From contig CP136065.1 in NCBI GenBank assembly GCA_032622095.1, forward strand, positions 155,751,577-155,815,576: DNA of 64,000 bases, read 5' to 3'. Positions 12,724 through 26,036 of this stretch are shown here, piece by piece. Position 1 is the first letter of the stretch; every line of letters begins with the position of its first letter. Origin of the DNA: Siphonodentalium dalli (taxonomy: Eukaryota > Mollusca > Scaphopoda > Gadilida > Siphonodentaliidae). The notes beneath the pieces are model-generated. The model saw only the letters and a program-made list of their open reading frames with translations, was not told the origin of the DNA and ran no database searches. A program made the translations under genes and the position numbers.

Positions 12724-13111
12724 TTAACCCTTTACCCAACAAACCGGCCAAAACCGGCCAAATAAAGCTTCAACAGCCTAAAATATCTTCGGTCTGTCTC
12801 AATAGAACCATACAAATATGGATATCATTGGAACCGGCTCCTTGACCACATTGTGATAGTTACAGTTAAGCCCTGTGCCAATGCATTCTCTTATATATGC
12901 GAGTCGACCATAGGTCGCCTCGCATATATAAGAGAATGCATTGGCCTAAAAAAACACTTTTTACCATTTTTTCTTACATTCTTTAACAATTTTATAATTT
13001 TTAATGTGTTAAGCCAATGCATTCTCTTATATATGCGAGGCGACCTATGGTCGACTCGCATATATTAGAGAATGCATTGGCACAGGGCCGTTCTGTTGGG
13101 TAAAGGGTTAA
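12724..13111. mobile_element. piggyBac-like MITE, copy 1 (388 bp)
   Basis: TTAA flanks each end and the termini are inverted: CCCTTTACCCAACA and TGTTGGGTAAAGGG. TTAA plus CCC ends are the piggyBac signature. Two internal hairpins of about 65 bases each (about 12880-12945 and 13015-13081) are built from GCCAATGCATTCTC, TATATATGCGAG and GTCGACCATAGGTCG-type cores, and the two are inverted relative to each other. A near-identical copy lies at 40035-40434. There is no transposase, so it needs one in trans. Confidence 0.9.
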
Positions 13112-14023
13112 GCGCATAATGATAATGTTCTATATATATATCTCTGGCGACAGGATCGGTCAACCCGGACCGAATATCACCATTGTGCCGCTGAAATTAT
13201 ATACTGTGACTTGTAGTAATTACAATGAAGTGTGTCCCTTTATATACTGAATCTAAGTAACAAGATGATGATCCAAGATGCGGTAATATACCAGAAATGC
13301 GAATAACGCGAGCACAGACGCATGGGCATCCCAATATAAACGTTCTATCAACATGCAGTTTTTCTGATACACGCCAAACTGTTGATATTTTATTAATTGA
13401 TTGTTTATTTGTACAATATTTACAAGCTTATGACATGTTATTTGTACAATATTTACAAGCTTATGCATGAGAATACTAACACAAACTATGATGGTATTTT
13501 ACAGAAGCGGCATTGCCAAAATTGGTCGTCTTCCTGTCGCCCTTATATGTAAAAACTTAAGTGGTAAACGACAGTATTAAACTGTGAATTATTATGTATA
13601 CAAATGATGGAGTGCATGTATATACTTGATAGTTAGATAATAGTCGAATAGTACATAGAACCCACGTATATACTGATTATGCTATGCTATGCTCATTCCC
13701 ATAATAGTTATATATATGCAACCAATAGGTACATATTGATTTTTATTACACGCCTGTTCCTAGACTTAGAGTGTTACTGTTGTTCCATACATATTTGCAA
13801 ATCCGTATAGATTATACGTTCAATACACATCTCGTTGACGTCACACTACGTAAATGGCGTTTTCATCTACCATGAAACCGGAACTATAAAACAAAAGCAT
13901 CATCACATGAACATGACAAAACAAGTCCTGTATGTGCCTGAAATAACCTTGTTAGTCTGTTCTTTTTTTAAATTCATGGATTCTATAGGACGGGCGGCGT
14001 GTAATAAACACAGAATGCCACGT

Positions 14024-14144
14024 GTGTTAATGGGTTTGTCGATACGGCATTTGTGCCATCGCGGAATGATAAAACTCGAGGATGTGTCGCTCGTTCTAAC
14101 CGTCCACGATAGCACTCGTGCTTTATCGACAGACACATTAACAC
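14024..14144. repeat. Imperfect palindrome
   Basis: GTGTTAATG-GTTTGTCGATA on the left pairs with TATCGACAGACACATTAACAC on the right, with a less regular middle of about 70 bases. An overlapping open frame (13835-14296) has no recognisable domain. Confidence 0.55.
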
Positions 14145-14573
14145 AATCGTATCATTCTGATTATTTATATTTCGTCGAGAAAAACAAACAAATTGAACTG
14201 AGAGGCCGCGAGGCTGTGCAGTGTGAATATTGCACATTAGTTCACTCGCGCTGGCTGATTTCTAATGATCCATCACGCCAGCATTTGTTCCAGTAGTTAC
14301 ACCCTGTTGTTCTAAATTGGATGTTAATGCACCCGGGACACCCGTTTCGACGACACTCGCTTGACGTGTGTTGGCTGGAAGTGGCCAATTTCCAAACCAA
14401 CATTCGCCGAATCTGCAGAACCATCGGTTATCGATAAAATTAAACAATCAAATTTCACCGGGTCCTCTCGGCTTGTCAACTTTGGTGATGCACTCGTTGA
14501 AAAATCCAATAGATGTAATTGTATGCATTCGATTACCAACGCTTGTGGGAGAACGAAGCGTTCGCACAATTTA

Positions 14574-14786
14574 CAGTAATGCCCTAAATAATCGACTCCT
14601 TAACCACAGCAGAATTATGGGTAATTTTTCAGGCTTTAGTCGGAAATATGGCTTGTTGTCATTCATCGAAAGGCTCTCCCCGAGAGCTTTCCGATGAATG
14701 GCAACAAGCCATATTTCCGACTAAATCCTGAAAAATTACCCATAATTCTGCTGTGGTTAAGGAGTCGATTATTTAGGGCATTACTG
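14574..14786. mobile_element. Tc1/mariner-like palindromic MITE, copy 1 (213 bp)
   Basis: The element starts CAGTAATGCCC and ends GGGCATTACTG with TA on both sides, the Tc1/mariner target pattern. Nearly the whole element is one palindrome, with about 100-base arms meeting at CTCTCCCCGAGAG. A shorter related copy is at 23905-24077. No coding capacity. Confidence 0.9.
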
Positions 14787-14999
14787 TAATTTATCAGCTT
14801 GGCAAATTGTGCACTTCATTGGTCGGCAGATATGTTTAGGAATATCAAATAGACGTCTCTTGCCATGAAGGTACCAGCGTGCATTATTGCAAACTCTGAA
14901 TAGCTTCTGGCAATATGAGATCCGCGTTTAATAACAGCAACTGCAATTTAAATGCGCCAAGAAGTCAAAACAATATGCACACGCGTTAAGCATCCCTTA

Positions 15000-17300
15000 A
15001 CTGGGTAACCTATATTTTGCGGCTGTTTTAAATTGAGTCATTTGCCGCTTGTATGTCGAACAACGCAATGTGTTCATAACTACATGTATTTGGCCACACA
15101 TTGAATCTCAACCAACAAATAAAAGCTTTGTATTGAACATATTGCACAAACTCCAGGCAGAGTTATCTCCCATCGCTCCGCTGAGATACCACTGCCATAA
15201 GGACAATTGGTAAGGATTTCTTACGTGTTCTTAGTTCTTAAGTTTTAGGATTAAAATTGTCTATGTCTGGTTTAGTTCATATTGTTCTTATCGATACGGA
15301 AAGAATTTCCATTATTGTAAACTTTGGGTGGTCAAAATAAGGTAATAGGTGACTAAATATAGTTCCGACGATATGTAAAAATAGATGTATCGGTCCGCAA
15401 AGTACCATCCTTGTGGCAGTTCAATATCGCAGTGATAACGTAGAGGGCGCTGCATGGAGTTCGCATATTGCATTTTCAAATAATCTCGCAGGGAATTTAC
15501 TCTTGCTAGACTTTCCTTTGAAGGGCGCAGACCCCCACGAAGACACGTTATTACAGGAGTATACACTCTAAATCCGTTGGGTAAGATTTTAGCCCAACAC
15601 CATAGTAATCGGGTGTTGAGCAGTTTTGTAAAATATGATTAGTAAAATGTACCCAATATATAGTGATAATAAACCACGCATTTGGGTTAATCTGAAATAA
15701 TCTCTGCAGTAAAATGAATTCGCGTGTTATTTTACTATGTTTATAGTAAAAGTCACGTGATTCCATTCGGGCTAATGGTTCATCACCGCTGAATATTTCT
15801 TTATCAGCAAGTTGAAAGAATGTGTCTTGATGGAACTAAATGCGTCTTTCGAAGGAATACAAATTCACCACACAACCATGTATTGACAGCATTTGTATCA
15901 CTAACAGGTTTGTGTCTCCGGACCAGCTGCTGGATATGGATATTTCATTTTCCTCCAAAGTTTCTTCAATGTTGTCAAATTGGACGTTGAGCTGAAAGAC
16001 GTTTCGTACCAATAATGGTTTGGTGCTTGTTGTATACCAGGATAGTGTATAATATATACCATAAAACACAATTTTGTTTGTCTAACCTTTGGAAATTTCC
16101 AACTTAACCTATTGTTGGAAAATTCCAACTGACGGCCATTTCAGTCCAAAACATTGACTACTGGTCAAACAACAAAATCCATTCCACACTAAATGGTTGG
16201 AATATCACATTATCATAACAAATTCGACTTATTTTTAGTCTAAAATTTTCAACTGATGCTAGCCTGAGATGCATGGAAATTTAACCTGTTGAACATTTTG
16301 GCCAATGTGGTGGGAGGGGTGAGATACCTCCAAATACCACAAAAAGTGATGGAACAAAGCATATATAATAGCTTCAATTAAGCAAGCAATATGATATGAA
16401 TATTGATATGACTGAACAAGGTGGTGACATTATTATGTTGAGAATAGACATTTTTGGGAAGGAGTACTTCGCAAAATATTGACACAGACTAAAATGTATG
16501 TCGGGAAACATCAATTTTCATATATACGTCATTAGTCGACAGCGAAATATGAAACGGAATACTTTGTACTCCGTATACTATATGATATCGCTACTCGTGG
16601 AACAACTCACGCTGTGTTGAGGTTATGCACAGCCTATTGTGAGTGATGTTTATGCTCTGTCCGTCAATTTGTACATCCGTTAGAATGGTGTTTACTCGAC
16701 AAGGTTGCCTCTAACTGTTGCTAAAAGCACACGGAAGTAGAATTAATGAGCCAACACATTACCCAGTGAGCCATGTTCGTAACGTCAATAAAAATAATTG
16801 TGATGGCTTTATTGGACGACTGGACTTTGCGCAGTCTCGATAGACAGAGATTGTAACATTTTACGAGCCATTTCCCATTCCGAGCGTTCATTCATTGTGT
16901 GCGGAGTAACACACGAACTATCCCCATAGTGTCAGGACTTAGTAATCCCGAGTCCGAGACCAACACGCAAATTCCACATCGGAACCAGATTGTGCGATCA
17001 GTATGCATTAAAGTCAATTATCAGGGTAGTGGAGGAACAGACTTGGGTCAATGTTTCTTCATCTGATCACGTGAGAGAAATGCATTGGAAGTTGGATCAT
17101 TCACGATGCCACCCACGTAGCCTGACTTTTAAAGTTGGCACGTGGCATTTGTTTTGATGCTTGTTCTGTCTCATCATCACATTCATTTTCATTAACCATT
17201 TCATTAAATGAGAAAACAGCAATAATTATTATCCAAGAATATTGCAGCACTACTTCGTTGTTAATGAAAGTTGCATTGCCATATATAAGCACAAGTTTAA
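15000..17300. other. No gene; fragments of a TTCCAAC-type repeat
   Basis: Short frames with no recognised product. GTTGGAAA and TTTCCAAC words between about 16085 and 16280 recall the dispersed repeat at 31090 and 62235. A coding function is not supported. Confidence 0.4.
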
Positions 17301-18900
17301 TTTGATTGTATGACCATTGACCAGGGGAGCTCGAAGCCAGAAAGGAATTTATTTCCTGTGATATGGGAGGAAGACGACCAGAAGGTCATGCCACCTCCCA
17401 GTAATGTATTATCATTTTTTTTTTTTTTACCATTTGTACCATTTCTATGTTTGATATTTACATTACCAAATGAAGAATTTGAACTGCCCACGTGTTACAG
17501 AACTGATTCTGGGTTTACAATAATAAAAGCCAAAGACCGAGACAAATTAATGTATACGTTAGATGGGTGGGACGAACAGAAGTCCAATTTGACCGAAGCC
17601 ATAGAGTACACTTCGCAGCTGTTGGAATATTGTGAACAGTCACAGTGACACTGACAGTCGAATTAACAAGTAAACAACTCGAAAATATCAACATCGACCG
17701 GTCTTTGAAGTTTAACAGCTTCTCCGATTCACATCCAGACCCAAACCAAACAGTGTTGACATTATTCCAGAACAACTACAGCACAAGAAGTAACCTATTT
17801 GATCCAATTTCGCCAAATTTGGCCAAAATAAATAATTTAACTTTTTTCTTCCGGCGTTGTTTAGCAACGGGGTACCGGCAAATTGACTCATTTTAGGCCA
17901 CACTAAAACTTCAAAAGTGTACCTGTAAGGCGAATCCGAATTCGCCTTTAAATAAAAGATGCAAGCGGGTGTTGTGTCGTTTTCATCCGTTGTTATAATG
18001 TACTTACTTTTAAACGATAGATCTATGACAGCGAGTCGATGAGTGGCCATTTTTTCCACTTTAATTTGATCATTTGCACACGACACTCGATATCGACACA
18101 CGTGACGGTCTCACCCAATCAGCTTGGAGCCAACGATTGGTACTCTATGGAGTACCAACTCATCTGGGTTCTATAGCGTTAAACAGGAACTAAAGACATG
18201 AAGGATCAAACTGTTTGGTACTATCGCGGCTTTTGGTTCTATGGAGTACCTAAATCAATTACTTTATTTTAGAGTGTGGGCAGCCTGGCAACACAGTCAG
18301 GGTGCAGAACTCGTGAACTTGGCCTGTTATGACTCGTCCGTTAACCCTTGTTTACAAAATACTCATTGACGAGTAGTTCCCTTGTGTATAGGATATATTC
18401 AAACAATTGAACATTCCAATGTAAACCCTTATATCTTAATGGAATAATCCATTATCAAATAAACGGTTAACTGTGCGTGCTCCAGGGCATACACGGATGA
18501 TGTAGGAAATCCGCACTCTTACGGCTAATCTAACAGTGATTTCAATGGCTGATAAACTCGTCGACCATGTGCGGCAAACCGCCGGCCATCGGCTAGTAAG
18601 TGGCAACTCCTCCAGATAAAAATTTCGAGTTACAAAGTCCAAGATAGAAACATGTGTATTTGAACCATTATCGGCAGCGCTGGAGGGCGTGACGGCTTGG
18701 AGTTGTACACTTAACCGACTGAATCACCGAGGGCTCTCCACCAATTCTCTTGATCCCGAGATTGGACCACGTTCTTATTAATTTCCCTTTTTCTTCTTCT
18801 TCTTCGATTTCCTCTTTATTCCAAGTTAACCCTTTCTTTACTAAATTTATTACCCAATTCAGTGAGAAAGGTACACACTGGAATGGTCTATACTTCATCT
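17301..18900. other. Unrecognised open stretches, no assigned gene
   Basis: A plus frame at about 17470-17648 (ELPTCYRTDSGFTIIKAKDR, ending in EYTSQLLEYCEQSQ) has protein-like composition but no identifiable domain. A minus frame at 18436-18642 also looks protein-like. Neither has a clear splice or start context. They could be exons, TE relics or chance. Confidence 0.25.
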
Positions 18901-19069
18901 AGAGGGTGCTCGGGAAAATGAGCAGACGACAGAGACGAAAATATAGTAGAAGAGCAGAAGTTTTCCTATTCATTGATGGGAAATGCTTAGATAATAAGTT
19001 AAACAAACGACCAATATTATTATCTGAACATTTCCTACGGGATAACTACTCATGGATACATAGTGGAAG

Positions 19070-19500
19070 AACTAAAGCTACATGTAAATACTCCTTTATA
19101 CATGGTGATCCAACGAGTGTCGCAGATCATGTAGCCACTTTCACTGACATGCTAAACATATGATAAACCATTCCAAATGCAAATATAAGTATAGGTTATG
19201 AAGTGCAGTTTGGCGTCACGCGGTGAATTGAACAGACACAGAGGTCTGCGAATCGTGGTAAATAATGGGTTATCATTGACGCGAACATGCACCGTTACTC
19301 AATATATCAGGCGCAATATGTCGACCATATAAATCAGTGACTATACTAGGTGCATGGTTTGTGGTTGTGCAATTTCACATCTATATTATTTGACAGGCAA
19401 TATTGGGTACCAGGCACATAACTGTCCAATAACCTGTTATTATAACACAGCGGCTAGAAAATTCTTAAGTATGAATGTTTGTGTTAGCGTGTTCCTTCTC
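19070..19500 (+). repeat. Direct duplication, copy 1
   Basis: Matches 21630-22025 through blocks such as AGAACTAAAGCTACATGTAA, GTGCAGTTTGGCGTCACGC, ATGCACCGTTACTC and TGACAGGCAATAT. The copies are about 2.55 kb apart in the same orientation and differ by substitutions and indels. It is either a segmental duplication or two insertions of one repeat. Confidence 0.7.
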
Positions 19501-19524
19501 ATTTCTTTCGTATGCAAACACATA

Positions 19525-20087
19525 CAGTACCAGTCAAAATAAGTGGTATATTAAGAACGCTATTTTCGTGCGCCCAATATCGCAATAATATTGCAAGTGG
19601 AAACGCTTATTTATAAGCGAGCCGCTTGCGATATTATTGCAATATTTTGCGCTTACATAATATCGCAATATTTCGCGCTTAATATTGCGATATCGCGCTC
19701 TTATTATTGTTACATCTTGCGCTCCAAATTGTGATATTTAAAGAAAATTATTGCTTCTGCTATTTTGTTTGGCATAAATAGAGACAATGTTTTAGATCTG
19801 TATATAATTATAGTTGTAAATGCTATATGTACGCTATATGTACACTATATGCACAGTATTTATCTAATATACATATATATAACAATATATGGTATGTATG
19901 AAATGTTGTCGCGCTCAATATTGCGACAATGCGTGCTTAATATTGCAATATTCTGCGCTCAATACCGCAATAATAAGCGCGACAGCTTTTTAGTATTGCA
20001 CTATAATCGCGCCTTTTTCGAAATTAAGCGCGCTAAATATCGCAATAAAGGCGCGCCTCAATATACCACTTCTTCTGACTGGTACTG
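19525..20087. mobile_element. Tc1/mariner-like MITE with internal AATATTGCG repeats (563 bp)
   Basis: The ends are CAGTACCAGTCA and TGACTGGTACTG with TA on both sides. The subterminal regions carry many variants of GCGC--AATATTGCGA and AATATCGCAATA, themselves self-complementary. An open frame runs through it and past its right end but looks compositional. No transposase. Confidence 0.85.
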
Positions 20088-20690
20088 TATAACAAATATA
20101 CCAAGATCGTTCTCATGCGATCTAACATGGCGGAGATACGGGATGGACGCATTTACACTATAAGGCCCATGACTTTCTGTTAAATGAAAGTTTCAATGAG
20201 ACTGTAGGCCAACTTGGAGATGTGATGATGTCATACATTAATGTCAACGGAGCGACAAACTAACGAGGAAACTTGTAATGTTTAAGTGATACCAGATGTC
20301 AACCCGAAGAGCCATATGCAGATTGGGGTCAATTAGATGAAAAATGTTGACCGTAGGGCATGCCCAGGTATTTACTCATGCACAGAGTAAAATGATAGAT
20401 GCATGCATGGCTGTCTGTGGCCATGTATTTCATGGCCAATTCGTTGGTTTCGTAGAGATCGGTTGAGTCAAACAAAAAAATTCATACATATATATTGAAT
20501 ACTTGCACCTGTATCTTGAATACATGTATATATCATGTTTTCTAATTGAAAATCGATCCTAAATCTTTATATGGCGTATATTATTCAATTCGTTGGTTCA
20601 ACTACAACATTGGTGGCAACTATATCATATTATTACTGATTTGCACAATGTATGTAGCAGTCAATATATGCGCCGTGTAGAAGCAACATG

Positions 20691-21009
20691 TAAAAGCACT
20701 TTCACACATGTCCGTTTCTCGGATGCGTTTCCTTGCGTTTCTAATATTTTAACGCATCCGGAAAACGCATCGGTCGAAATATTAAAGCTAGCCACACATG
20801 CCTGTGTATGCTTTTTTAGAAACGCAGGCGAAACGCAGCATTTCAAGTCCGAGACATGAAAAAAAAGAAACGCATCCGGCAAACGCACATGTGTGAAAGA
20901 CCCAGTGATATTATCACTGTTTTGACCGATGCGTTTTCCGGATGCGTTAAAATATTAGAAACGCAAGGAAACGCATCGGAGAAACGGACATGTGTGGAAG
21001 TGGCTTTTA
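20691..21009. mobile_element. Foldback MITE with ACGCATCCGGAAAACG motifs (about 319 bp)
   Basis: Arms of about 80 bases begin TAAAAGC-CTTTCACACATG and end CATGTGTGGAAGTGGCTTTTA. GGATGCGTTT, AAACGCATCCG and similar words recur across it. A second, smaller inverted pair sits inside. No obvious target duplication was found, so the superfamily is open. Confidence 0.75.
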
Positions 21010-21629
21010 ATAGCTCTAACATGCATGGAACGGTTCATCGAAAAATGTATGTATTAAAACGGTCCTTGTTCTTGTTATTTTGCTTGTTCGTCTTGTTCTT
21101 TTTGTTCTTCGTCGATCTCTCTATCGCTCTCGCTCTTGCGAATTCTCCTTTGATATATAGCGTGGAAAAATATATGGTTTTAAATTGGGCCCATCATGTT
21201 TGTAAGTTATGAAGATATCTTGTATTATTAGTTCTCGTGTTTGGCTGGGCGTGGGTGTCGGTGGCTCAGTCTGAATGTGCATGAAGTGAAGTGGTCGAAA
21301 AGCTGGATCCAATTATATGTATATGATTCACAAGCATGCAGGGAAGGTAACATGTATCTGGGCAAGTTTGTCACTTTATTTCCGGTGATCGGTGGATTCT
21401 ATTTGCATTGTGGTGATTCCCCAGTGAAATTAAATCTCTGTGTGGTATATATTGCATGAGAACGGCGCGATACATAGTCAATCGGCTGCAACAACGATAA
21501 AACACTTAAAATAACCGAAACCAAACTATGCCCGGTTTTTTATGCATGCATGGCCACTTAAAATTTCAATTATTTAGTAAAATAATATTTACATGACAGT
21601 TTGTGTATGCATATCTGCGCCTTCGTTAG

Positions 21630-22025
21630 TAGCAGAACTAAAGCTACATGTAAATCCAACGAGTGGCGCGGGCTCGCAGCTCATGTAGTCACATTCATAG
21701 ACAAGCATGCTAAACATAATTATGATAATACATTTCAAATTCATGGCAATTATAGGTTCTGACGTGCAGTTTGGCGTCACGCAGAGGACAGAGAACCGAG
21801 CAGACTCGGGGGTGCGCGAATTGTGGTAAATAATGGGCTATCGTTGACTCGTAAATGCACCGTTACTCTATTTATGAGGTGCAATATCGGCAATATGTGA
21901 TTGTGCTATTTCAAATCTAAATAATGTGACAGGCAATATATCAGACACAGAACTGTTCAATAGCCTGTTATTACCGCATCGGCTGGAACATTCTTAAGGA
22001 TACATGTTTGTGTTGTTACCATGTT
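21630..22025 (+). repeat. Direct duplication, copy 2
   Basis: Partner of 19070-19500. It ends close to where LINE B homology begins. Confidence 0.65.
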
Positions 22026-22039
22026 AAATTGAACAGAAA

Positions 22040-22950
22040 ATTTACATTGGGCAGACAATCCCGAGTAAATGAAATACAATTAAACGAAAGTATGGGGCAA
22101 TCAACAATCAACTCTGCACATAAAACCTTTGATACAAACCTTAATATGCCTTTAAGACCCGCCAGGGAGTACCGAGCTAATAGCAAAACATGGTTTAACA
22201 TAGAAATGTTGGTCGAAAATAAAAGGCCATAAAATGACACAGATTCCAACTATTGACATAACAACATTAACATTAACCTGATTTTAGAAACCGGGAATAT
22301 CCCAGAAGCCTGGGGTATTGGAATAAAATGCCCAATCTATATAAAGTAAAGGTTACCCAAATGACCCCCAAAACTATAGACATATACTAATCTTGAGCTG
22401 TACAGGAACACTTTTAACAAAAATACTAGTGACTAGACTATACGAATTCTTTGAAGGAAATAACTTTTTACGTGAAAACCAACATGGTTTCCGGAAAGGA
22501 TACGCAACAATTGATAATATCTTTGCCTGACTGAAATCACAAGAAAACCAAATTCCAATTAAACTGCGTTTTTTTATTGATTTCGAGAAAGCTTTCGATG
22601 GGGAATGGAGAGACGATTTATGGTACACAATACATTGTACCGGAATAACTGGGATGATTATAAGAATTATTAAAAATATTAAGTCATCTGTTCGCCCAGG
22701 CGATTATATCTCAGAAACATTCCCCATGTCTCACGGGAGTAATGCAAGGCGTCAATCTGCCAAATTTGCTATTTTCTTTATATCTCAACGACCTCGAAGA
22801 CTTCATAAAAGATAGCGGTACGAGTGGACTAAGTAAAGTCTCTTTGCAGGTATAAAATCAGTTGAATACCTATTTGAAACTCTTTGTTATCTTATATGCC
22901 GATAACAGAGTTTGACAAAATCAACTTGACATGTTTGCAAAACAACTGGG
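22040..22950 (+). mobile_element. Degenerate non-LTR retrotransposon RT fragment (LINE B)
   Basis: Piecewise translation gives the standard LINE RT order: ILETGNIPEAWGIGI-CPIY (about 22270-22345), NYRPI-ILSC-like and TLLTKILVTRLYEFFE, LRENQHGFRKGYATIDNIF, then FIDFEKAFDGEWRDDLWY (about 22572-22622), which contains the first catalytic aspartate. Downstream blocks (NDLEDF, YADN near 22899) are also visible. Frameshifts and stops interrupt it. It differs from LINE A, which has HKAFDRVWYEGLVV, so it is a separate family. Confidence 0.8.
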
Positions 22951-23114
22951 TACTATAACAGTTAATGTGAGCAAGACTAAGATAATGCTAATATGAAAGC
23001 GCAGTGTCCCAAAATATGCCAAATTCAGTTTTAATCATTCAAATTAAGTAGTATCCACCTGGGGGTAATCCTAATTATACATGTACAATTACAAAATAAT
23101 TATCCAATAACTAT

Positions 23115-23310
23115 GGACTGCATGGTGTGCCGATGAATTCATATTGGGAATCCACCTAGAAGTCATCCCGAAGACCCATATGAAGTTTGGTGACGATCGG
23201 ATGAGAGATGTGGCCCGTATGGTGTGCCAAATTAAAATGTTGACGGACGCACTGGCGGGCGGCCGCCAACCGATGGCAATAGCTCAAATTTGACTTCGCC
23301 AAGTTCATCT
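23115..23310 (+). repeat. Retroposon-type 3' tail
   Basis: ATGAAGTTTGGTGACGATCG, then GACGGACGCACTGGCGG, then ATGGCAATAGCTCAAAT. This order (a 'gtttggtgacgatcgg' block, a GACGGACG run, a 'ggcaatagctca' end) is typical of marine-invertebrate LINE or SINE tails. It may be the 3' end of LINE B. Confidence 0.55.
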
Positions 23311-23904
23311 AATAACCATTCAAACATGACACACACTAATAATATACTGAGATACAGAAATTCAAAGCTGGCAAATTAAAGACGCATGTTCACTATAACT
23401 GTGTAATAAATCAATGGGCCAAACGCTTTGCACGTGGAAATCCCTTTCTACAAGGCGGTTAATGAACACACCACATAAATTAAATGCGCTTACTGAAATC
23501 GAGAGCTCCAAAGTTGTTACGGACAGATGGACGGACACACGGATGGAACCCACTCCGTTTGCGAGATAATCAGATCTTGTTGTATGTGAAAGTATATATC
23601 TGCTGCACACTTGAGCTTACACACCCACTTAACCCTTATTTACTAAATGGATTCTCCCATCAGTTATAAAATTATACATTCAATGGCATATTATTCTTCT
23701 TGGTGGGTGTTCGGGATACATAATCAAACGACAGCCCAGCGAACAGATAATACAAGCGCAGAATTCGTAAGAATTAATATTTGTTGGTAGGAATTAATAT
23801 TTGTTGGTAGGAATTATTCAGATAATATGTTCAACACACGGCCTGCATGTTGAACTGATTATCTTAACATTTCCGAGAAAACTACTCGTCAAAACGGTGA
23901 AATA

Positions 23905-24077
23905 CAGTAATGCTCTAATTAATCGACTTCTTACCCACAGCAGAATTATGGGTAACTTTTCAGGATTCAGGCGAGAGCTTTCCGATGAATGGCAACAAGC
24001 CATATTTCCGACTAAATCCTGAACAGTTACCCATAATTCTCATGTGGTTAAGAAGTCGATTAATTAGAGCATTACTG
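23905..24077. mobile_element. Tc1/mariner-like palindromic MITE, copy 2 (173 bp)
   Basis: It has TA-flanked CAGTAATGCTC...GAGCATTACTG ends. It matches 14574-14786 but lacks about 40 bases of the left arm's inner part, so the palindrome is lopsided. Confidence 0.88.
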
Positions 24078-24351
24078 TAGTAGTATAGAAAGGGTTTAGC
24101 GTATACTCGTGCCATTTGGTCCATTTGTGATATTTAAACCAAAATAACGACCATAATCTTACTTTGTTCACAAAGGTTGAATAGGGCCATTAAAACGAGT
24201 TATTCTAACACAACTGTCAAGGCCATTGTATTGCACATCTCAAACGGGTGCTTGCCTTTTGTTAGCGCTTTCTATACTAACATTATCTGAACATTTCCCC
24301 CCACCAATGAATATGAATTATTCTGCATGCTATTGTATATATATTATCACT

Positions 24352-24486
24352 GTTTCTGTCTGTCGTCTGATTAAGAAATAAATACACGGTGTAGAGGTGT
24401 GTATGGTCAAGTTGTACCACAAAAAACTGATTGTAGGACGACGCGTACACCGTGTAGTTATTTCTTTTGTAATACGACTGAAAGTT
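24352..24486. repeat. Imperfect palindrome
   Basis: AGAAATAA-TACACGGTGTA on the left pairs with TACACCGTGTAGTTATTTCT on the right around a 50-base loop. A probable small foldback relic. Confidence 0.5.
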
Positions 24487-24499
24487 TATGGTCACAATT

Positions 24500-25830
24500 C
24501 GACTGAATAGTCAACGAAATACTGCGCTTTTTCGGTCTCAGGTGAGAACACATTTCGTGGTGTAATTCGTATTGGGCGTACTCGATTTATTTGCATGGAG
24601 TACTCTGGTAAATTGTTTGCGCAAATAAACGTTGTGATTGGCTAAAAAACGATGTGTTTTCAGCGGCGCCCGCGCCTTTCATTTAAATTGTACAGGAAAT
24701 ACGATTGCGGTCATTTCTGTGTTGACCGTTGTTGGGACAACATGTATATTATCATCGACTATGGACCATTTTCCTTACACAAAGCGATCTAAATGATCTA
24801 GTTTACTAAACTAATCTTATTCCCCTTCTGAACTGGTGAACAAACGCTTTCATTTTCAACTTGATTCTGAAATATCGAATATGATCGAGATTCGAATCGA
24901 CGAATGCACAGCTAGCCCGGCCCCGTGGATTTATTTTGTCATTTAATATACTTATTAAGTAACTTTCTTTGGTCCTAACATATATCAATATACCATAACA
25001 TCATTTGGACCATATTCATTGGCAACCAAACTGGTTTCAAGCGACAAATAGCTAGAAAATTCGCAAGATTGTCAAGATGCAACATTCAAAGGGTTGCGGT
25101 TGTACTCCGTTGATGCCCCATTTGCGCGGAGTTAGAAAAGACGGGAAAAGTCGCGTGCGGCGATCTGAATAAACCGATTTGTTTCGTGGTACAATTGGAA
25201 AAAGTAGAATTGTACCACAAAACTGGAACGAGATAGCCATGGTAACTCGGGCCACTGGCCAATCAGGACATGGCTTTTAAGCATAGTTAGGCAGGGTCGT
25301 ATTACAATTTTATTTCTTAGACGTTTCGCAGATGAATAATTCCAATGCATGTGCATGTATATTTTAATTTTATGACTGCAAGCTGGGAGAATTCATTTAG
25401 TATAAAAAGTGTTAAAAGTGCTCTGTGTGACAGAGATAATGCAAGCCATCTGCGTTCAAATTGTTCCAATTCCCATAATGGTGCTACTTCTCCCTGAACA
25501 CGCCAGCGTAAATTCCCGTCGCTTCCAACTGCTGCTCATTAATGGTGGGATGGCGGAGCCGGGTTGATTAAATTGTCTGGGAGTAATTAACGACCTGACA
25601 CAACACAGTCACGCCATTACCCTACACCGATCTCCATCTCGACACTGGCATCACCTCGGTGTCGCGACATATGCAATACTGGTGGAGTGAGATGTCTGAG
25701 ACCGAGTCAGTCCAATCAAGTACATTAATCCAGATAAAATGAAGGTACATGGTCCAATAAAGCTGAAGGCGCAACTCTCAAATTTTATATTTGTCGGCGT
25801 CCACATTTCTGCTTCGCCGGATAGGGATGA
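24500..25830. other. No gene seen
   Basis: Only short frames with no recognised product. A small hairpin (GTACAATT...AATTGTACCAC) lies at about 25190-25220. Confidence 0.4.
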
Positions 25831-26036
25831 CATTTGCCATGGGCATATATTAATTTCGGCTCTCCGGGTAACATGGATTGGACTCTGATCGATGTCGCCT
25901 TTTTGCGTAATGACGTCATAGCCGCATCACCGAACATAACCGACATTAACGCATTTATCGTTTACCTAATCGGGACAAATAACTACTCGAACGTTCGTAT
26001 AGTTTCCCCTTATCGGGACAGCGAATATATATATGT

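Noticed and set aside
24880-24915. tRNA-like B-box words (GATTCGAATC)
   Set aside because: No A box at the right distance and no cloverleaf that I could fold; other similar words (26494, 37637) fail too.
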